NCBI GenBank assembly: GCA_937893145.1
Contig: CALBJW010000202.1
Coordinates: 1 to 32,664, forward strand
Direction: 5' to 3'
Length of the DNA stretch: 32,664 nt
DNA from: an uncultured Prevotellaceae bacterium
GTDB taxonomy: Bacteria; Bacteroidota; Bacteroidia; Bacteroidales; Bacteroidaceae
This document shows positions 1-9,155 of this stretch, in pieces. The notes beneath the pieces are model-generated. The model worked only from the letters and a program-made list of their open reading frames with translations, searched no databases and had not been told where the DNA came from. Within the stretch, counting starts at the first letter, position 1; every line of letters starts with the position of its first letter. The position numbers and the translations under genes are program-made.

Positions 1-1017
1 GAGAATTCACTCGGTGTTAGCAAGGCTGATGCATATCACTTCGCATTCGCAGTAGCATGTGCTTCACTCATCGTATCAATCGCTATCTACTACACATTCA
101 AGTCAACATTTGCACATGTTCTTGTTCCAGCTACAAAGGTTAAGGCTGCAGCAACTACATCAAACAACAATGTTGAAGATGCCGATGATACAAAGGAACG
201 CATTGTTTGCCTCTGCCTCGTATTCGCAGTGGTTATCTTCTTCTGGATGGCATTCCACCAGAATGGTGCCACACTCACATTCTTTGCTCGTGATTTCGTT
301 GCAACAAGTGCTACAGGCATCACAGCAATGGAGATGGATGTGACAAACCTCGTTGCTTGCATCTTCATCGTTTACGCTTGCTTCGGACTTTTCCAGGATA
401 AGAGCAGAGGTTTCAGCAAAGGCAAGTTGATTAACAACTTCATGCTTGCAGCAGGTATCGCCTATCTCGGATATAAGTTCAACTATGGTCCTTCTGAGGT
501 AGAGGTTAGCGCTCCAATCTTCCAGCAGTTCAACCCTTGCTTCGTTATTGCACTTACTCCTGTTAGCATTGCTATCTTCGGATGGTTGAACAAGAAGGGT
601 AAGGAACCAAAGGCACCAGTAAAGATTGGTCTTGGTATGCTCGTTGCAGCCGTTGCCTACTTGCTCATGACAGTATCTACACTTAGTCTCCCTGCACCAA
701 ATGCAGAGGCTCCAGAGCACTTGGCTGATGTAACACCAAACCTTCTTGTGTCAACTTACCTCATCCTCACATTTGCAGAACTTCTTCTCTCTCCAATCGG
801 TATCTCATTCGTTACTAAGGTTGCTCCTGAGAAGTACAAAGGTGTAATGATGGGACTCTGGTTCGGTGCTACAGCTATTGGTAACTTCCTCGTATCTATC
901 CCAACAATGCTTTGGGGTAACAACCACTATGTTGTATGGGGAACACTCATGGCTATCTGCCTTGTTGCAGCTATCTTCATCTTCTCTATCATCAAGAAAC
1001 TCAACAAAGTAGCATAA
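1..1017 (+). CDS. POT/PTR-family peptide transporter, C-terminal part (5' end outside window)
   Basis: The frame is open from base 1 to the TAA at 1015-1017 (338 residues), so the start codon lies before the window. The visible part has several hydrophobic membrane segments and the POT-family stretch FFWMAFHQNGATLTFFA, which is closely matched in the intact neighbour downstream (FFWAAYEQAGVSLTYFA). Proteins of this family are inner-membrane, proton-coupled importers of di- and tripeptides. The LLLSPIGISFVTKVAPEKYKGVMMG segment near the C-terminus is also typical. The next gene, 54 bases downstream on the same strand, is a second transporter of the same family, so this is a tandem pair. Family assignment is firm; the substrate is inferred from the family. 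Confidence 0.9.
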   Translation, partial: ENSLGVSKADAYHFAFAVACASLIVSIAIYYTFKSTFAHVLVPATKVKAAATTSNNNVEDADDTKERIVCLCLVFAVVIFFWMAFHQNGATLTFFARDFVATSATGITAMEMDVTNLVACIFIVYACFGLFQDKSRGFSKGKLINNFMLAAGIAYLGYKFNYGPSEVEVSAPIFQQFNPCFVIALTPVSIAIFGWLNKKGKEPKAPVKIGLGMLVAAVAYLLMTVSTLSLPAPNAEAPEHLADVTPNLLVSTYLILTFAELLLSPIGISFVTKVAPEKYKGVMMGLWFGATAIGNFLVSIPTMLWGNNHYVVWGTLMAICLVAAIFIFSIIKKLNKVA

Positions 1018-1071
1018 GAAACAAGAAACATTTTCTGTGTACCAGGCAAATGGTATATGGTAAATGCTTAA

Positions 1072-2487
1072 ATGGTAAATGAAGTTATGTCCCATCCTAA
1101 AGGACTATATCTCCTTTTTATAACTGAAATGTCGGAGCGCTTCTCGTATTATGGTATGAGAGCGCTCTTGACGCTTTATATGGTGTCTGCCCTTTTCACG
1201 AAGGAGGGGGCAGCAGAAGTGTATGGAACATTCACAAGTCTTGTGTATCTCACCCCTCTCATTGGAGGTTATATCGCAGATAGATATTGGGGGAACAGAC
1301 GAAGCATCGTGACTGGAGGATGCCTCATGGCTGTTGGACAGTTCCTTATGTTCTTGAGTGCTTGCTTTGTGAATCAGAGCATTACAGAGGACGGAGGAAT
1401 GATAAACAGCAATGTAGATAACAGCCTTTCCGTGATGCTCATGATGGGTGGACTTGGAATGCTTATACTCGGAAATGGATTCTTCAAACCAAACATCGTG
1501 ACGATGGTGGGCGACCTCTATGAACAGAACGACAAGAGAAAGGACTCCGCATTCACCATCTTCTATATGGGTGTGAATGTTGGAGCACTCTTTGCCCCAC
1601 TCGTCTGCGGGCTCTTCGAGGGTGACATCCTCAATCCTGGTCGTTTCAAATGGGGATTCCTCATCGCCTGTATTGTGATAAGCATCTCAATGATTCTTTT
1701 CCTTCTGTTAAAGAACCATTTTCTCGTTACACCAGAAGGCAGGCAGATTGGTCTTGCACCAGCAGAAATGCCTCTAACCCACCAAGACAAGAACCAGCCT
1801 CTCACGAAGAACGACTACATCCACATGGCAGTAATTGTGATTATTGCAGTCTTTGTCATCTTCTTCTGGGCAGCATACGAACAAGCAGGAGTGTCACTCA
1901 CCTACTTTGCAGACAAGCAAACAGACAAGACATTCTTTGGTTGGGAAATGCCTACCTCGTGGTTCCAGACCTTCCCAGCGTTCTTCTGTGTGGTTCTCGC
2001 ACCAGTGATGAACTGGTTCTGGCCTAAGTTGGGCAAATATGAACCTCACGCAGTAAACAAACTCGCCGTTGGTTTACTGATGCTCTCGCTGAGTTATTTT
2101 GTCATTTCATTTGGAGTGAAAGATGTTGCACCAGGAATGAGAGTCAGCATACTTTGGCTCACAAGCCTTTATTTCATACAGGAAATAGGTGAACTTTCCA
2201 TCTCTCCAATCGGTTTGTCGTTAGTAAACAAACTCTCCCCTCGTCGATTCGTGTCACTCATGATGGGAATATGGTATCTCTCTACAGCCGTAAGCAACTA
2301 TGCAGCAGGACAACTTGCTATGCTCTACCCAGATGGAAACTCTGGTCCTAAGCACCTCTTCGGCTACGAGATTAGTAATCTGCACGAGTTCTTCTTCGTA
2401 TTCGTCATCATGTCTGGAATAGCAGCCATCATCCTCTTTGCAATAAGTCCTTTGTTGAAGAAGATGATGAGCGACATAGAACAATAA
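1072..2487 (+). CDS. POT/PTR-family proton-dependent oligopeptide transporter
   Basis: A complete 471-residue protein. Near the N-terminus it carries the POT signature EMSERFSYYGMRALLTLYM, which holds the ExxER proton-coupling motif, followed by about 12-14 hydrophobic segments and the second family motif (FFKPNIVTMVGDLY). Its role is uptake of short peptides across the inner membrane, driven by protons. ATG at 1072 gives MVNEVMSHPKG; an in-frame ATG at 1087 (MSHPKG) fits the usual short N-terminus of the family and may be the true start. No promoter motif is visible in the short gap after the upstream paralogue, so the two may be cotranscribed. A hairpin with a T-run lies downstream at 2631-2674. 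Confidence 0.93.
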   Translation: MVNEVMSHPKGLYLLFITEMSERFSYYGMRALLTLYMVSALFTKEGAAEVYGTFTSLVYLTPLIGGYIADRYWGNRRSIVTGGCLMAVGQFLMFLSACFVNQSITEDGGMINSNVDNSLSVMLMMGGLGMLILGNGFFKPNIVTMVGDLYEQNDKRKDSAFTIFYMGVNVGALFAPLVCGLFEGDILNPGRFKWGFLIACIVISISMILFLLLKNHFLVTPEGRQIGLAPAEMPLTHQDKNQPLTKNDYIHMAVIVIIAVFVIFFWAAYEQAGVSLTYFADKQTDKTFFGWEMPTSWFQTFPAFFCVVLAPVMNWFWPKLGKYEPHAVNKLAVGLLMLSLSYFVISFGVKDVAPGMRVSILWLTSLYFIQEIGELSISPIGLSLVNKLSPRRFVSLMMGIWYLSTAVSNYAAGQLAMLYPDGNSGPKHLFGYEISNLHEFFFVFVIMSGIAAIILFAISPLLKKMMSDIEQ

Positions 2488-2490
2488 AAC

Positions 2491-2534
2491 AAAAAAAGTC
2501 CGAAAGCACGGACATTGGCGTTCATGCTTTCGGA
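2491..2534 (-). terminator. intrinsic terminator for the minus-strand GH98 gene
   Basis: A perfect 10-bp inverted repeat (TCCGAAAGCA at 2499-2508 and TGCTTTCGGA at 2525-2534) is followed, when read on the minus strand, by a run of T (the A-run at 2491-2497). It lies about 150 bases beyond the stop codon of the minus-strand gene, past the tandem repeats. Confidence 0.65.
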
Positions 2535-2641
2535 TTACTCTTACCGTAACGACGGATTACTTTGTCCGTACCGACGAATTACTCTGTCCGTACTGACGGA
2601 TAAATATGTCCGTGCTGACGGATAATGATGTCCGACTGCAC
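2532..2641. repeat. five tandem 22-bp repeats between convergent genes
   Basis: Five consecutive imperfect 22-bp units begin at 2532, 2554, 2576, 2598 and 2620. The consensus is approximately GGATTACTnTGTCCGTACTGAC. Across each unit junction the sequence TCCGTnnnnACGGA can form a small stem, so the array is a row of short dyads. It sits exactly between two outward-facing terminator hairpins, and both hairpins reuse the TCCG/CGGA ends of the repeat. Function unknown. Confidence 0.85.
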
Positions 2642-2674
2642 GGACAAACGGTTTCGTGCAGTCGGATATTTTTT
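2631..2674 (+). terminator. intrinsic terminator for the plus-strand transporter gene
   Basis: A perfect 12-bp inverted repeat (TCCGACTGCACG at 2631-2642 and CGTGCAGTCGGA at 2655-2666) with a 12-base loop is followed by TATTTTTTTG. It ends plus-strand transcription before the convergent GH98 gene, and its left arm overlaps the last 22-bp tandem repeat. Confidence 0.75.
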
Positions 2675-2681
2675 GTTGTCT

Positions 2682-5600
2682 TTACTTGTAAATCTTCTTT
2701 ACTGTACCATTGCTCATGCGGATAATGTTGAGACCTGGCTTAAGAGCCTTTGTCTTGATACCCTGGAGCGAATAGATGTCAGAAATTCCAACGCTACCTG
2801 TTGTTACATCATCAATATCATCAACAGTAGGAATGCTGTTAACCTTACATTCAAGAAGAAGGAACTCATCAAATCCACCTACAGCATCGAGGTTAGAGAA
2901 ACGGATGATGTAGTTGCCCTTCTCTGCAATATTGAACTCAACAACATTCTCCTTTGCTGTACGAACACTTGCAGCAGTGTTACCATTAGCATTTGGAGTA
3001 GCAGAGTTTGAAGCAACACTCTTAATCACACTACCCTTCGAATCAAGGATTTCGAACTTATACTTAGGAGTGCTCTTCCATGCAGCCATTACATAAGTAA
3101 GCTTGTAATCACCAGGTTCGAGAGTAAGTGGGTACTTTGTCTGGCGACCATACTCAGCACAATCTTCTCTCCAGTAGAGAGCCTTGCCCTGATAGCCAAC
3201 AAAACCACTCATTACACGAGCTCCAGAACCATAAGAATTAGGATATTCATGAACATCACCATTCTCCTGTACTGTACGCCAACCTTCAGGAATAGTACCA
3301 GCAAGAACATTTGAATAGTCAAGAGCATAGATAGAAGTCATATCCTTGAATACAGGAACAAGAGTAACATTATCGTCTGGCATTACGAATGTACCATCAT
3401 CCTTCACAGTAACACCACCATGAAGAACAGTCCATCCAGCAAGCTTAAATCCTTCATCAGGAATGACGTTCAATGTAACGACTTCACCCTCAGCAGCAGT
3501 CTCTACATCAGCAACAACAGTTCCGTGTTCTGTGTCCTTGATAGTGACAGCAAACTTTTCAGCTTCAACATCAGCTGGAATGTAAGTAATGTTGTCGATA
3601 TACATGCTGATACCACTTGTATTAGTAAGGGTGAGTGTGTTACTTCCCTCCTTCAATGTTGCATCAAACACAACCTTCTTCCATTCATTCAAAGCACACT
3701 TTTCAATTTTAACATTCGTACGAGTACCATTCACGAGAGTAAGCATATTACCAAGCTTTGAGGCATTGCTATATCGAATAGCGATACGATAGTCACCACC
3801 TTCCTTAAGTTTCAAGACATGACGGAGCGCACCAGCAGTGTTTGTTCCCATATCAGCGAAACCATTACCAGCATGACCTTTGACTGCAGGATACCAGCCA
3901 TAAGGGTCCGTTACACAGCTCTTTATAGACTTGAAGTCCATATCTTCTGCCTCAATCACAATCTCACCATGATAAGGTTCAGGTTGCTTAGGGAGGTCAA
4001 GAGCGAGTGAAGTGTTAGGAAGGATGTCGGTGTTACGCTCTGTAGCTGTACCAGCACAGTTTACAGTCACATCTACAGGACCCATGTGCTTCACTGTAAG
4101 AACGTATGTGTTTGTAGAATCAACCCACTCTTCTGTTGCAGTCGAAACAGCATTCACACGCTTCTTCATTGTGTAAGATGGCTTCTCTGTAGAACCTACA
4201 ACAGTAATGATGTCAGACTGAACAGTAGTAGTATCTGTACGATAGTTATTGAGATAGAAGTCGATATGGTCAGCATATTCGCGAACAAGACCACTACTCA
4301 ACTTGCCCCAAGTGAGGTAAAGGCTATCACAAGTATTGTACTGAAGAGGAATCTTTGCAGAAGCAGTCTTCTTCTTGTTCATATATGTATAAGGTGTATA
4401 TGTAACGAGCTGGTTGCGATAGCGGTTTACATAAAGGTCACCAGTGCTTACAGCTGGATAGTAACTATTGAAGTCATTAACCTTCTTTGTTTGAGAACTC
4501 CAGCGAGATGTGTACATTGACTTCTTCACTTGAACAGGCACAGCCTTTGCAAGTTCATCATAAGCCTCAATACATACAGGGATAGCACCATAGCGACCAG
4601 TCTTCTTGAAGTAGCAGAAGTTATCCATCCACTGACCATTTCCGCGGTTGAATGGGTCTGTCTGCTTGTAAAGACCATCGTAAAGGTCACCCCAAGCAGC
4701 ATATTTCTGCTCGTCGTTTCCTGAAGTTACATCGTTGATAACGATAATCTTTGTCTTTTCCATAACCTCCTCACGAGTAGGAATATAGAGTGCTCCATCA
4801 ATGATTTTCTGGAACATGTCGAGCCAAGCGTTCTTGAAGCCAGGGAATGTACCCCAGTTGCGAACGGTATAACCATTTACTGTAGAGTTAGAAAGGTTCT
4901 GGAAGTCCTCAGTCCAAATCAACTCAGGACCGTCCCATACAGCACCACCATTCACACAAGTCTGCTCCATCACAGTACCAATACCAGCAGCTACAGGGTA
5001 CTTCTTACCATGATTATCACCAAGAAGAGCATCGAGTGCACCATTCCAACCACAGTTGTCGTAGCGTACACCATAGTTCTTTGCAAGACCTGAGATGAAA
5101 GGCGAGTAAGTAACCGACTCATTATTATAAAAACAAGAAGAAGTTGTATATTTATAGAGCCAGAGCATTGCCTCAGGATACTGGCGACACGCATTGAGAA
5201 GGTCTTTGTTACGCTTCATCATGCCGACAGGATTGAGCGGATGCGACCAGATGTTTCCGCAGAAGCTGACAGTAAGGAAACCGCCATACTTATGAGCCAT
5301 TGGCACAAGTTTAGCGAAGAGAGCAATACGAGAAGCCTGGCTACTTGAGCTCTTGTCGTTTGGTTCGTCAAATCCCCAGAACTGTTCTGCATAGTTCCAT
5401 CCGAGGAAGTTAGGGAATCTCTTATAGAAATACTCAAATGTTTCGAGGTCATCGTCCTGAATATGAGTATGTCCACCCGATGCAGGCTGACATGTGAACC
5501 ACATACCGTTTGCCTGACATACTGTACCCCATGACTTATAAGTCTTCACAGCGTTCTGTGGCATCTTATAGACATTCTTTTCTGTGTCGTACTGACAAGA

Positions 5601-5804
5601 GAGAGAGAGGTTCATACACACATAAGGCTTAATCTCATTAGGGATGAGATCAATAATCTTCTGAGGGTCTGCCTTGTTCCATACATCGACATGAACAAGC
5701 CAAAGAGGATGCTGAGCATCAATAGGACGACGCTCCTGAGCAATAGCAGTTGTTGCACAAAGGAATAGGGCAACAAACAACGAAAGTAATGAGAATTTCT
5801 TCAT
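2682..5804 (-). CDS. secreted glycoside hydrolase family 98 enzyme with CBM-like C-terminal modules
   Basis: The 1040-residue product starts at the ATG at 5804 (MKKFSLLSLFVALFLCATTAIAQ), a clean signal peptide; the longer frame from 5849 adds 15 residues that do not fit. After the signal comes a GH98-type catalytic region (about 25-340, beginning HPLWLVHVDVWNKADPQKII) and the associated GH98 C-terminal region (to about 620). A CBM6-like beta domain (from EIVIEAEDMDF, about 625-745) follows, then an InlB-type repeat (about 750-820), a further carbohydrate-binding-like domain and a short C-terminal tail (IYSLQGIKTKALKPGLNI) like those on exported Prevotella enzymes. Characterised GH98 enzymes are endo-galactosidases acting on blood-group glycans or endo-xylanases; the sequence alone does not decide between them. 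It probably acts outside the cell or on its surface. Confidence 0.82.
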   Translation of the reverse strand: MKKFSLLSLFVALFLCATTAIAQERRPIDAQHPLWLVHVDVWNKADPQKIIDLIPNEIKPYVCMNLSLSCQYDTEKNVYKMPQNAVKTYKSWGTVCQANGMWFTCQPASGGHTHIQDDDLETFEYFYKRFPNFLGWNYAEQFWGFDEPNDKSSSSQASRIALFAKLVPMAHKYGGFLTVSFCGNIWSHPLNPVGMMKRNKDLLNACRQYPEAMLWLYKYTTSSCFYNNESVTYSPFISGLAKNYGVRYDNCGWNGALDALLGDNHGKKYPVAAGIGTVMEQTCVNGGAVWDGPELIWTEDFQNLSNSTVNGYTVRNWGTFPGFKNAWLDMFQKIIDGALYIPTREEVMEKTKIIVINDVTSGNDEQKYAAWGDLYDGLYKQTDPFNRGNGQWMDNFCYFKKTGRYGAIPVCIEAYDELAKAVPVQVKKSMYTSRWSSQTKKVNDFNSYYPAVSTGDLYVNRYRNQLVTYTPYTYMNKKKTASAKIPLQYNTCDSLYLTWGKLSSGLVREYADHIDFYLNNYRTDTTTVQSDIITVVGSTEKPSYTMKKRVNAVSTATEEWVDSTNTYVLTVKHMGPVDVTVNCAGTATERNTDILPNTSLALDLPKQPEPYHGEIVIEAEDMDFKSIKSCVTDPYGWYPAVKGHAGNGFADMGTNTAGALRHVLKLKEGGDYRIAIRYSNASKLGNMLTLVNGTRTNVKIEKCALNEWKKVVFDATLKEGSNTLTLTNTSGISMYIDNITYIPADVEAEKFAVTIKDTEHGTVVADVETAAEGEVVTLNVIPDEGFKLAGWTVLHGGVTVKDDGTFVMPDDNVTLVPVFKDMTSIYALDYSNVLAGTIPEGWRTVQENGDVHEYPNSYGSGARVMSGFVGYQGKALYWREDCAEYGRQTKYPLTLEPGDYKLTYVMAAWKSTPKYKFEILDSKGSVIKSVASNSATPNANGNTAASVRTAKENVVEFNIAEKGNYIIRFSNLDAVGGFDEFLLLECKVNSIPTVDDIDDVTTGSVGISDIYSLQGIKTKALKPGLNIIRMSNGTVKKIYK

Positions 5805-5832
5805 ATTTATTGTAATTTTGGGATTAGTGATG

Positions 5833-5840
5833 CAAAGGTA
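5833..5840 (-). promoter_or_regulatory. -7 promoter box of the GH98 gene
   Basis: On the minus strand the sequence reads TACCTTTG, matching the Bacteroidota -7 consensus TAnnTTTG, 28 bases before the chosen ATG. No convincing -33 element is visible at the usual spacing. The start at 5849 would lie upstream of this box, which supports the start at 5804. Confidence 0.6.
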
Positions 5841-6006
5841 GGAATACAAGATTATAAGAGGTTTTTATTATGTAACAAATGTTTTACTTAATGTTTCAAT
5901 GCTGCAAAGTGTGCTTTTCTTCAATAACTTATGTTGTAAAAACTATTCCATTTGGCAGCATAACCGTTGAAATGATGAGTGATATGCCCACAAAATGAAT
6001 TATTTG

Positions 6007-6038
6007 TTTGTTCATAACAAATTAAATGATTATTTTTG
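6007..6038 (+). promoter_or_regulatory. promoter of pyrF and the genes after it
   Basis: A -33 TTTG (6007-6010) and a -7 TATTTTTG (6031-6038) are separated by 20 bases, the Bacteroidota arrangement. The predicted transcript start lies about 35 bases before the pyrF ATG at 6081. Confidence 0.65.
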
Positions 6039-6080
6039 CACAATAAATATAAATCAAAACTAAAAAACATTATACTCACT

Positions 6081-6896
6081 ATGACACGAAAAGAACTTGT
6101 AGAACAGATTTACGAGAAGAAATCTTTCCTCTGCGTTGGCCTCGACACAGACCTCAAGAAAATCCCAGAACACCTTCTCAACGAAGAAGACCCAATCTTC
6201 GCATTCAATAAGGCTATCATCGATGCTACTGCACCATATTGTGTATCATACAAGCCAAACCTCGCATTCTATGAGGCATTTGGTGTAAAAGGTATCATGG
6301 CATTCGAGAAGACAGTAGCCTACCTCAAGGAGAACTATCCAAAGCACTTCATCATTGCCGATGCTAAGCGTGGCGACATTGGCAATACAAGCAAGATGTA
6401 CGCTCGCACATTCTTCGGCGAATATGATGTGGATGCACTCACTGTTGCTCCATATATGGGTGAAGACAGCGTCACTCCTTTCCTCGATGGTTACGATGGC
6501 AAGTGGGTTATCCTCCTTGCATTGACATCAAACAAGGGTTCGTTCGACTTCCAGCAGACTCCAGATGCTGATGGTGAACGCCTTTTCGAGAAAGTGCTTC
6601 GCAAGAGCCAGGAATGGGGAAATGAGGAGAACATGATGTATGTTGTTGGTGCAACACGCGGTGAGATGTTCAAGGACATCCGCAAGATTGCTCCAAAGAG
6701 TTTCCTTCTCGTACCAGGTATCGGTGCTCAGGGCGGTAGTCTTGAGGAGGTTTGCAAGTACGGAATGATTGAGGACTGCGGTCTTCTTGTCAACTCAAGC
6801 CGTGCCATCATCTATGCTGACCACACAGAAAACTTCGCAGCAGTAGCAGCTGAAGAGGCAAAGAAGGTGGCAGAGCAGATGGCTGCTGTACTCTAA
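6081..6896 (+). CDS. pyrF: orotidine 5'-phosphate decarboxylase
   Basis: This enzyme converts orotidine 5'-monophosphate to UMP, the last step of de novo pyrimidine synthesis, in the cytoplasm. The 271-residue protein starts at the ATG at 6081 (MTRKELVEQIYEKKSFLCVGLDTDL); an upstream extension of the frame to 6036 would begin inside the promoter. The catalytic DAKRGDIGNT motif is at residues 94-103 with Lys96 and Asp99 in place, and the phosphate-binding end (LLVPGIGAQGG, then LLVNSSRAIIY) is present. The length of about 270 fits the longer PyrF subgroup found in Bacteroidota. It is the first gene of a plus-strand series; the next start is 55 bases downstream after a small hairpin. Confidence 0.96.
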   Translation: MTRKELVEQIYEKKSFLCVGLDTDLKKIPEHLLNEEDPIFAFNKAIIDATAPYCVSYKPNLAFYEAFGVKGIMAFEKTVAYLKENYPKHFIIADAKRGDIGNTSKMYARTFFGEYDVDALTVAPYMGEDSVTPFLDGYDGKWVILLALTSNKGSFDFQQTPDADGERLFEKVLRKSQEWGNEENMMYVVGATRGEMFKDIRKIAPKSFLLVPGIGAQGGSLEEVCKYGMIEDCGLLVNSSRAIIYADHTENFAAVAAEEAKKVAEQMAAVL

Positions 6897-6908
6897 TAAT
6901 TGAATATG

Positions 6909-6929
6909 AAAGCACGCACAACGTGCTTT
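6909..6929 (+). other. small intergenic hairpin between pyrF and the HD-domain gene
   Basis: An 8-bp perfect inverted repeat (AAAGCACG / CGTGCTTT) with a 5-base loop lies 12 bases after the pyrF stop. No T-run follows, so it is more likely an RNA-processing or mRNA-end stability element than a full terminator. Confidence 0.4.
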
Positions 6930-6951
6930 GACAGTAATAACAAGCAAGAAC

Positions 6952-8208
6952 ATGAAAACGATAATCGATCCTGTCTTTGGTTTCATCCGTATCCCCGACG
7001 GACTGTTGCTCGACATAGTGAAGCATCCTGCCTTCTACCGACTGAGCAGAATACGCCAGTTGGGCGGAGCAAACTTTGTGTTTCCTGGTGCAAACCACAC
7101 AAGGTTTCAGCACTCACTTGGTGCGTTCCACCTCATGAGCACAGCCATTCTGAAGCTGCAGATGAAGGGAAACTTCATATTCGAGAGTGAAGCAGAAGCA
7201 GTGCAGGCAGCCATTCTGTTGCACGACATCGGACACGGACCGTTTAGTCATGTGCTTGAACACACACTCATCAGCGGGGTTGACCACGAGGAAATCTCGC
7301 TGATGATAATGGAGAAGATGAATGAGGAAATGCGTGGACAGCTCACACTTGCCATAAAAATCTTCAAGGATGAATATCCAAAGCGTTTCCTTCATCAACT
7401 CATATCAAGTCAGTTGGACATGGACCGACTCGACTACCTGCGCCGTGACTCCTTCTTCACAGGTGTGACAGAAGGCAATATCGGCTCATCACGCATCATT
7501 GACATGCTCGATGTCAGGGACGACCATCTTGTCGTAGAACACAAAGGCATCTATTCCATCGAGAACTACCTCGTGAGTCGTCGCCTCATGTATTGGCAGG
7601 TTTATCTGCACAAGACAGGTGTGAGTGCCGAACACGTCCTCATAAATGCCCTTTCGCGAGCCATTGCCCTTGCAAATGGAGAGGAGAAGAGTTTCTCGGA
7701 GGGCAAGGAAAACAATGCAGGCAAACAGTTGCTCGAAGGCATCAGTCCTGCACTGAAGTTCTTCTTGAGCCAACGAATAGGCAGGGAACGCTTCATGAAC
7801 GACACCGAGTGTCTTGACAACTACCTCGCCCTCGATGATAATGACATCATGATGGCAATGAAACTCTGGCAGCACTCTGAGGACAAGATTCTAAGTATGT
7901 TGGCACAAAGTTTCATCAACCGCAATATCTTCAAGGTTGAAGTAAGTGACGAACCATTCTCAGAAGAGTACATCGCAGAGAAGGTCTCAGCACTTGCCTC
8001 ACAATATGAAGTGAACGAAGAGGACTCACATAAGTATCTCACATCCATCCTCTCGGTAGGAAAAGACATGTACAGCATCGACGAGGACCACATCGAAATG
8101 CTCCGCAAGAGTGGCGAGGTGTGTGATGTGAGCGACATGAGCGATATGCTCAACCTTTCTACACTCAGCAAAAAGGTAAGAAAATACTATTTCTGTTATC
8201 AACGATAA
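6952..8208 (+). CDS. HD-domain phosphohydrolase (COG1078-like)
   Basis: The 418-residue protein starts at the ATG at 6952 (MKTIIDPVFGFIRIPDG). It has the HD-superfamily metal site: His49 and His54 (HTRFQHSLGA), the HD pair His91-Asp92 (LLHDIGHGPFSH) and a later Asp in LDMDRLDYLRRDSF. This order is characteristic of the dGTPase-like HD proteins grouped as COG1078, which hydrolyse nucleotide phosphates. The real substrate of this protein cannot be read from sequence. It sits 55 bases after pyrF and 20 bases before the methyltransferase gene, and no promoter motif is visible in either gap, so cotranscription is likely. Confidence 0.88.
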   Translation: MKTIIDPVFGFIRIPDGLLLDIVKHPAFYRLSRIRQLGGANFVFPGANHTRFQHSLGAFHLMSTAILKLQMKGNFIFESEAEAVQAAILLHDIGHGPFSHVLEHTLISGVDHEEISLMIMEKMNEEMRGQLTLAIKIFKDEYPKRFLHQLISSQLDMDRLDYLRRDSFFTGVTEGNIGSSRIIDMLDVRDDHLVVEHKGIYSIENYLVSRRLMYWQVYLHKTGVSAEHVLINALSRAIALANGEEKSFSEGKENNAGKQLLEGISPALKFFLSQRIGRERFMNDTECLDNYLALDDNDIMMAMKLWQHSEDKILSMLAQSFINRNIFKVEVSDEPFSEEYIAEKVSALASQYEVNEEDSHKYLTSILSVGKDMYSIDEDHIEMLRKSGEVCDVSDMSDMLNLSTLSKKVRKYYFCYQR

Positions 8209-8228
8209 AGGGAAATAACGACACAGCG

Positions 8229-9140
8229 ATGAAGGCAAAGAACAATAGGACCATAACGGTTTCTGACGAAGAAAAGGAGGAATTATTGAAGGGCATCTGT
8301 CATGAGGTGCCCGTTGATGTGTCAGATGCCGTTGTCAATGCTGACATCATGAATGCCATAGACTGTGTGGAGGACGAATCCATGAACCTCATCATCATCG
8401 ACCCTCCGTACAATCTCAAGAAAGACTTCGGCAACAACGACTTCAATGTCATGAAGGACGATGAATACGAGGCGTATCTTCGTTCTTGGTTGCCAAAGGT
8501 ATGCAGCAAACTCACTAAGGACGGAAGTCTGTACATCTGCGGCGACTGGCATTGCACAGCATCAATCCAACGAGTGCTTTCGGAAAATCTCACCATTCTC
8601 AACCGCATCACTTGGCAAAGGGAAAAGGGACGCGGAGCTGCAAACAACTGGAAAAACGGTATGGAGGACATTTGGTTTGCCGTGAAGGACCCAAAGAACT
8701 ACATCTTTAATCTCGACGCAGTGATGATGAAGAAGCGTGTTCTTGCTCCATACAAGGAGAATGGCAAGCCAAAGGACTGGAAAGAAACCAAAAATGGTAA
8801 CTTCAGGATGACCTGTCCTTCTAATTTCTGGGACGACATCTCCATTCCATTTTGGTCTATGCCTGAGAACACCGACCATCCAACACAGAAGCCTGAGAAA
8901 CTATATGCCAAGTTGATTCTTGCCAGTTCACGAGAAGGCGACAAGGTCTTCGACCCTTTCATGGGTAGCGGCACAAGTTGTGTTGTGGCAAAGAAACTTG
9001 GTCGTCACTATCTTGGCATCGAGATTAACGAAGAATACTGCCTTTGGGCAATGAAAAGACTACAGAACGCAGACAGCGACAAGCACATACAGGGCTATGA
9101 AGGTGGCGTGTTCTGGGAGAGAAACAGTAAGAAGAAATAA
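8229..9140 (+). CDS. site-specific DNA methyltransferase, beta-class amino-methyltransferase
   Basis: A 303-residue protein with the catalytic motif DPPYNL at 58-63 and the S-adenosylmethionine-binding motif FDPFMGSGT at 241-249. Finding the catalytic motif before the cofactor motif places it in the beta class of N6-adenine or N4-cytosine methyltransferases. The region between them (IQRVLSENLTILNRITWQREKG) and the HPTQKPEKL motif before the SAM site are typical. No restriction endonuclease gene is adjacent, so it appears solitary. It lies 20 bases after the HD gene and 15 bases before the GH2 gene. The recognition sequence cannot be deduced. Confidence 0.9.
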   Translation: MKAKNNRTITVSDEEKEELLKGICHEVPVDVSDAVVNADIMNAIDCVEDESMNLIIIDPPYNLKKDFGNNDFNVMKDDEYEAYLRSWLPKVCSKLTKDGSLYICGDWHCTASIQRVLSENLTILNRITWQREKGRGAANNWKNGMEDIWFAVKDPKNYIFNLDAVMMKKRVLAPYKENGKPKDWKETKNGNFRMTCPSNFWDDISIPFWSMPENTDHPTQKPEKLYAKLILASSREGDKVFDPFMGSGTSCVVAKKLGRHYLGIEINEEYCLWAMKRLQNADSDKHIQGYEGGVFWERNSKKK

Positions 9141-9155
9141 CGAAATACAACATAT

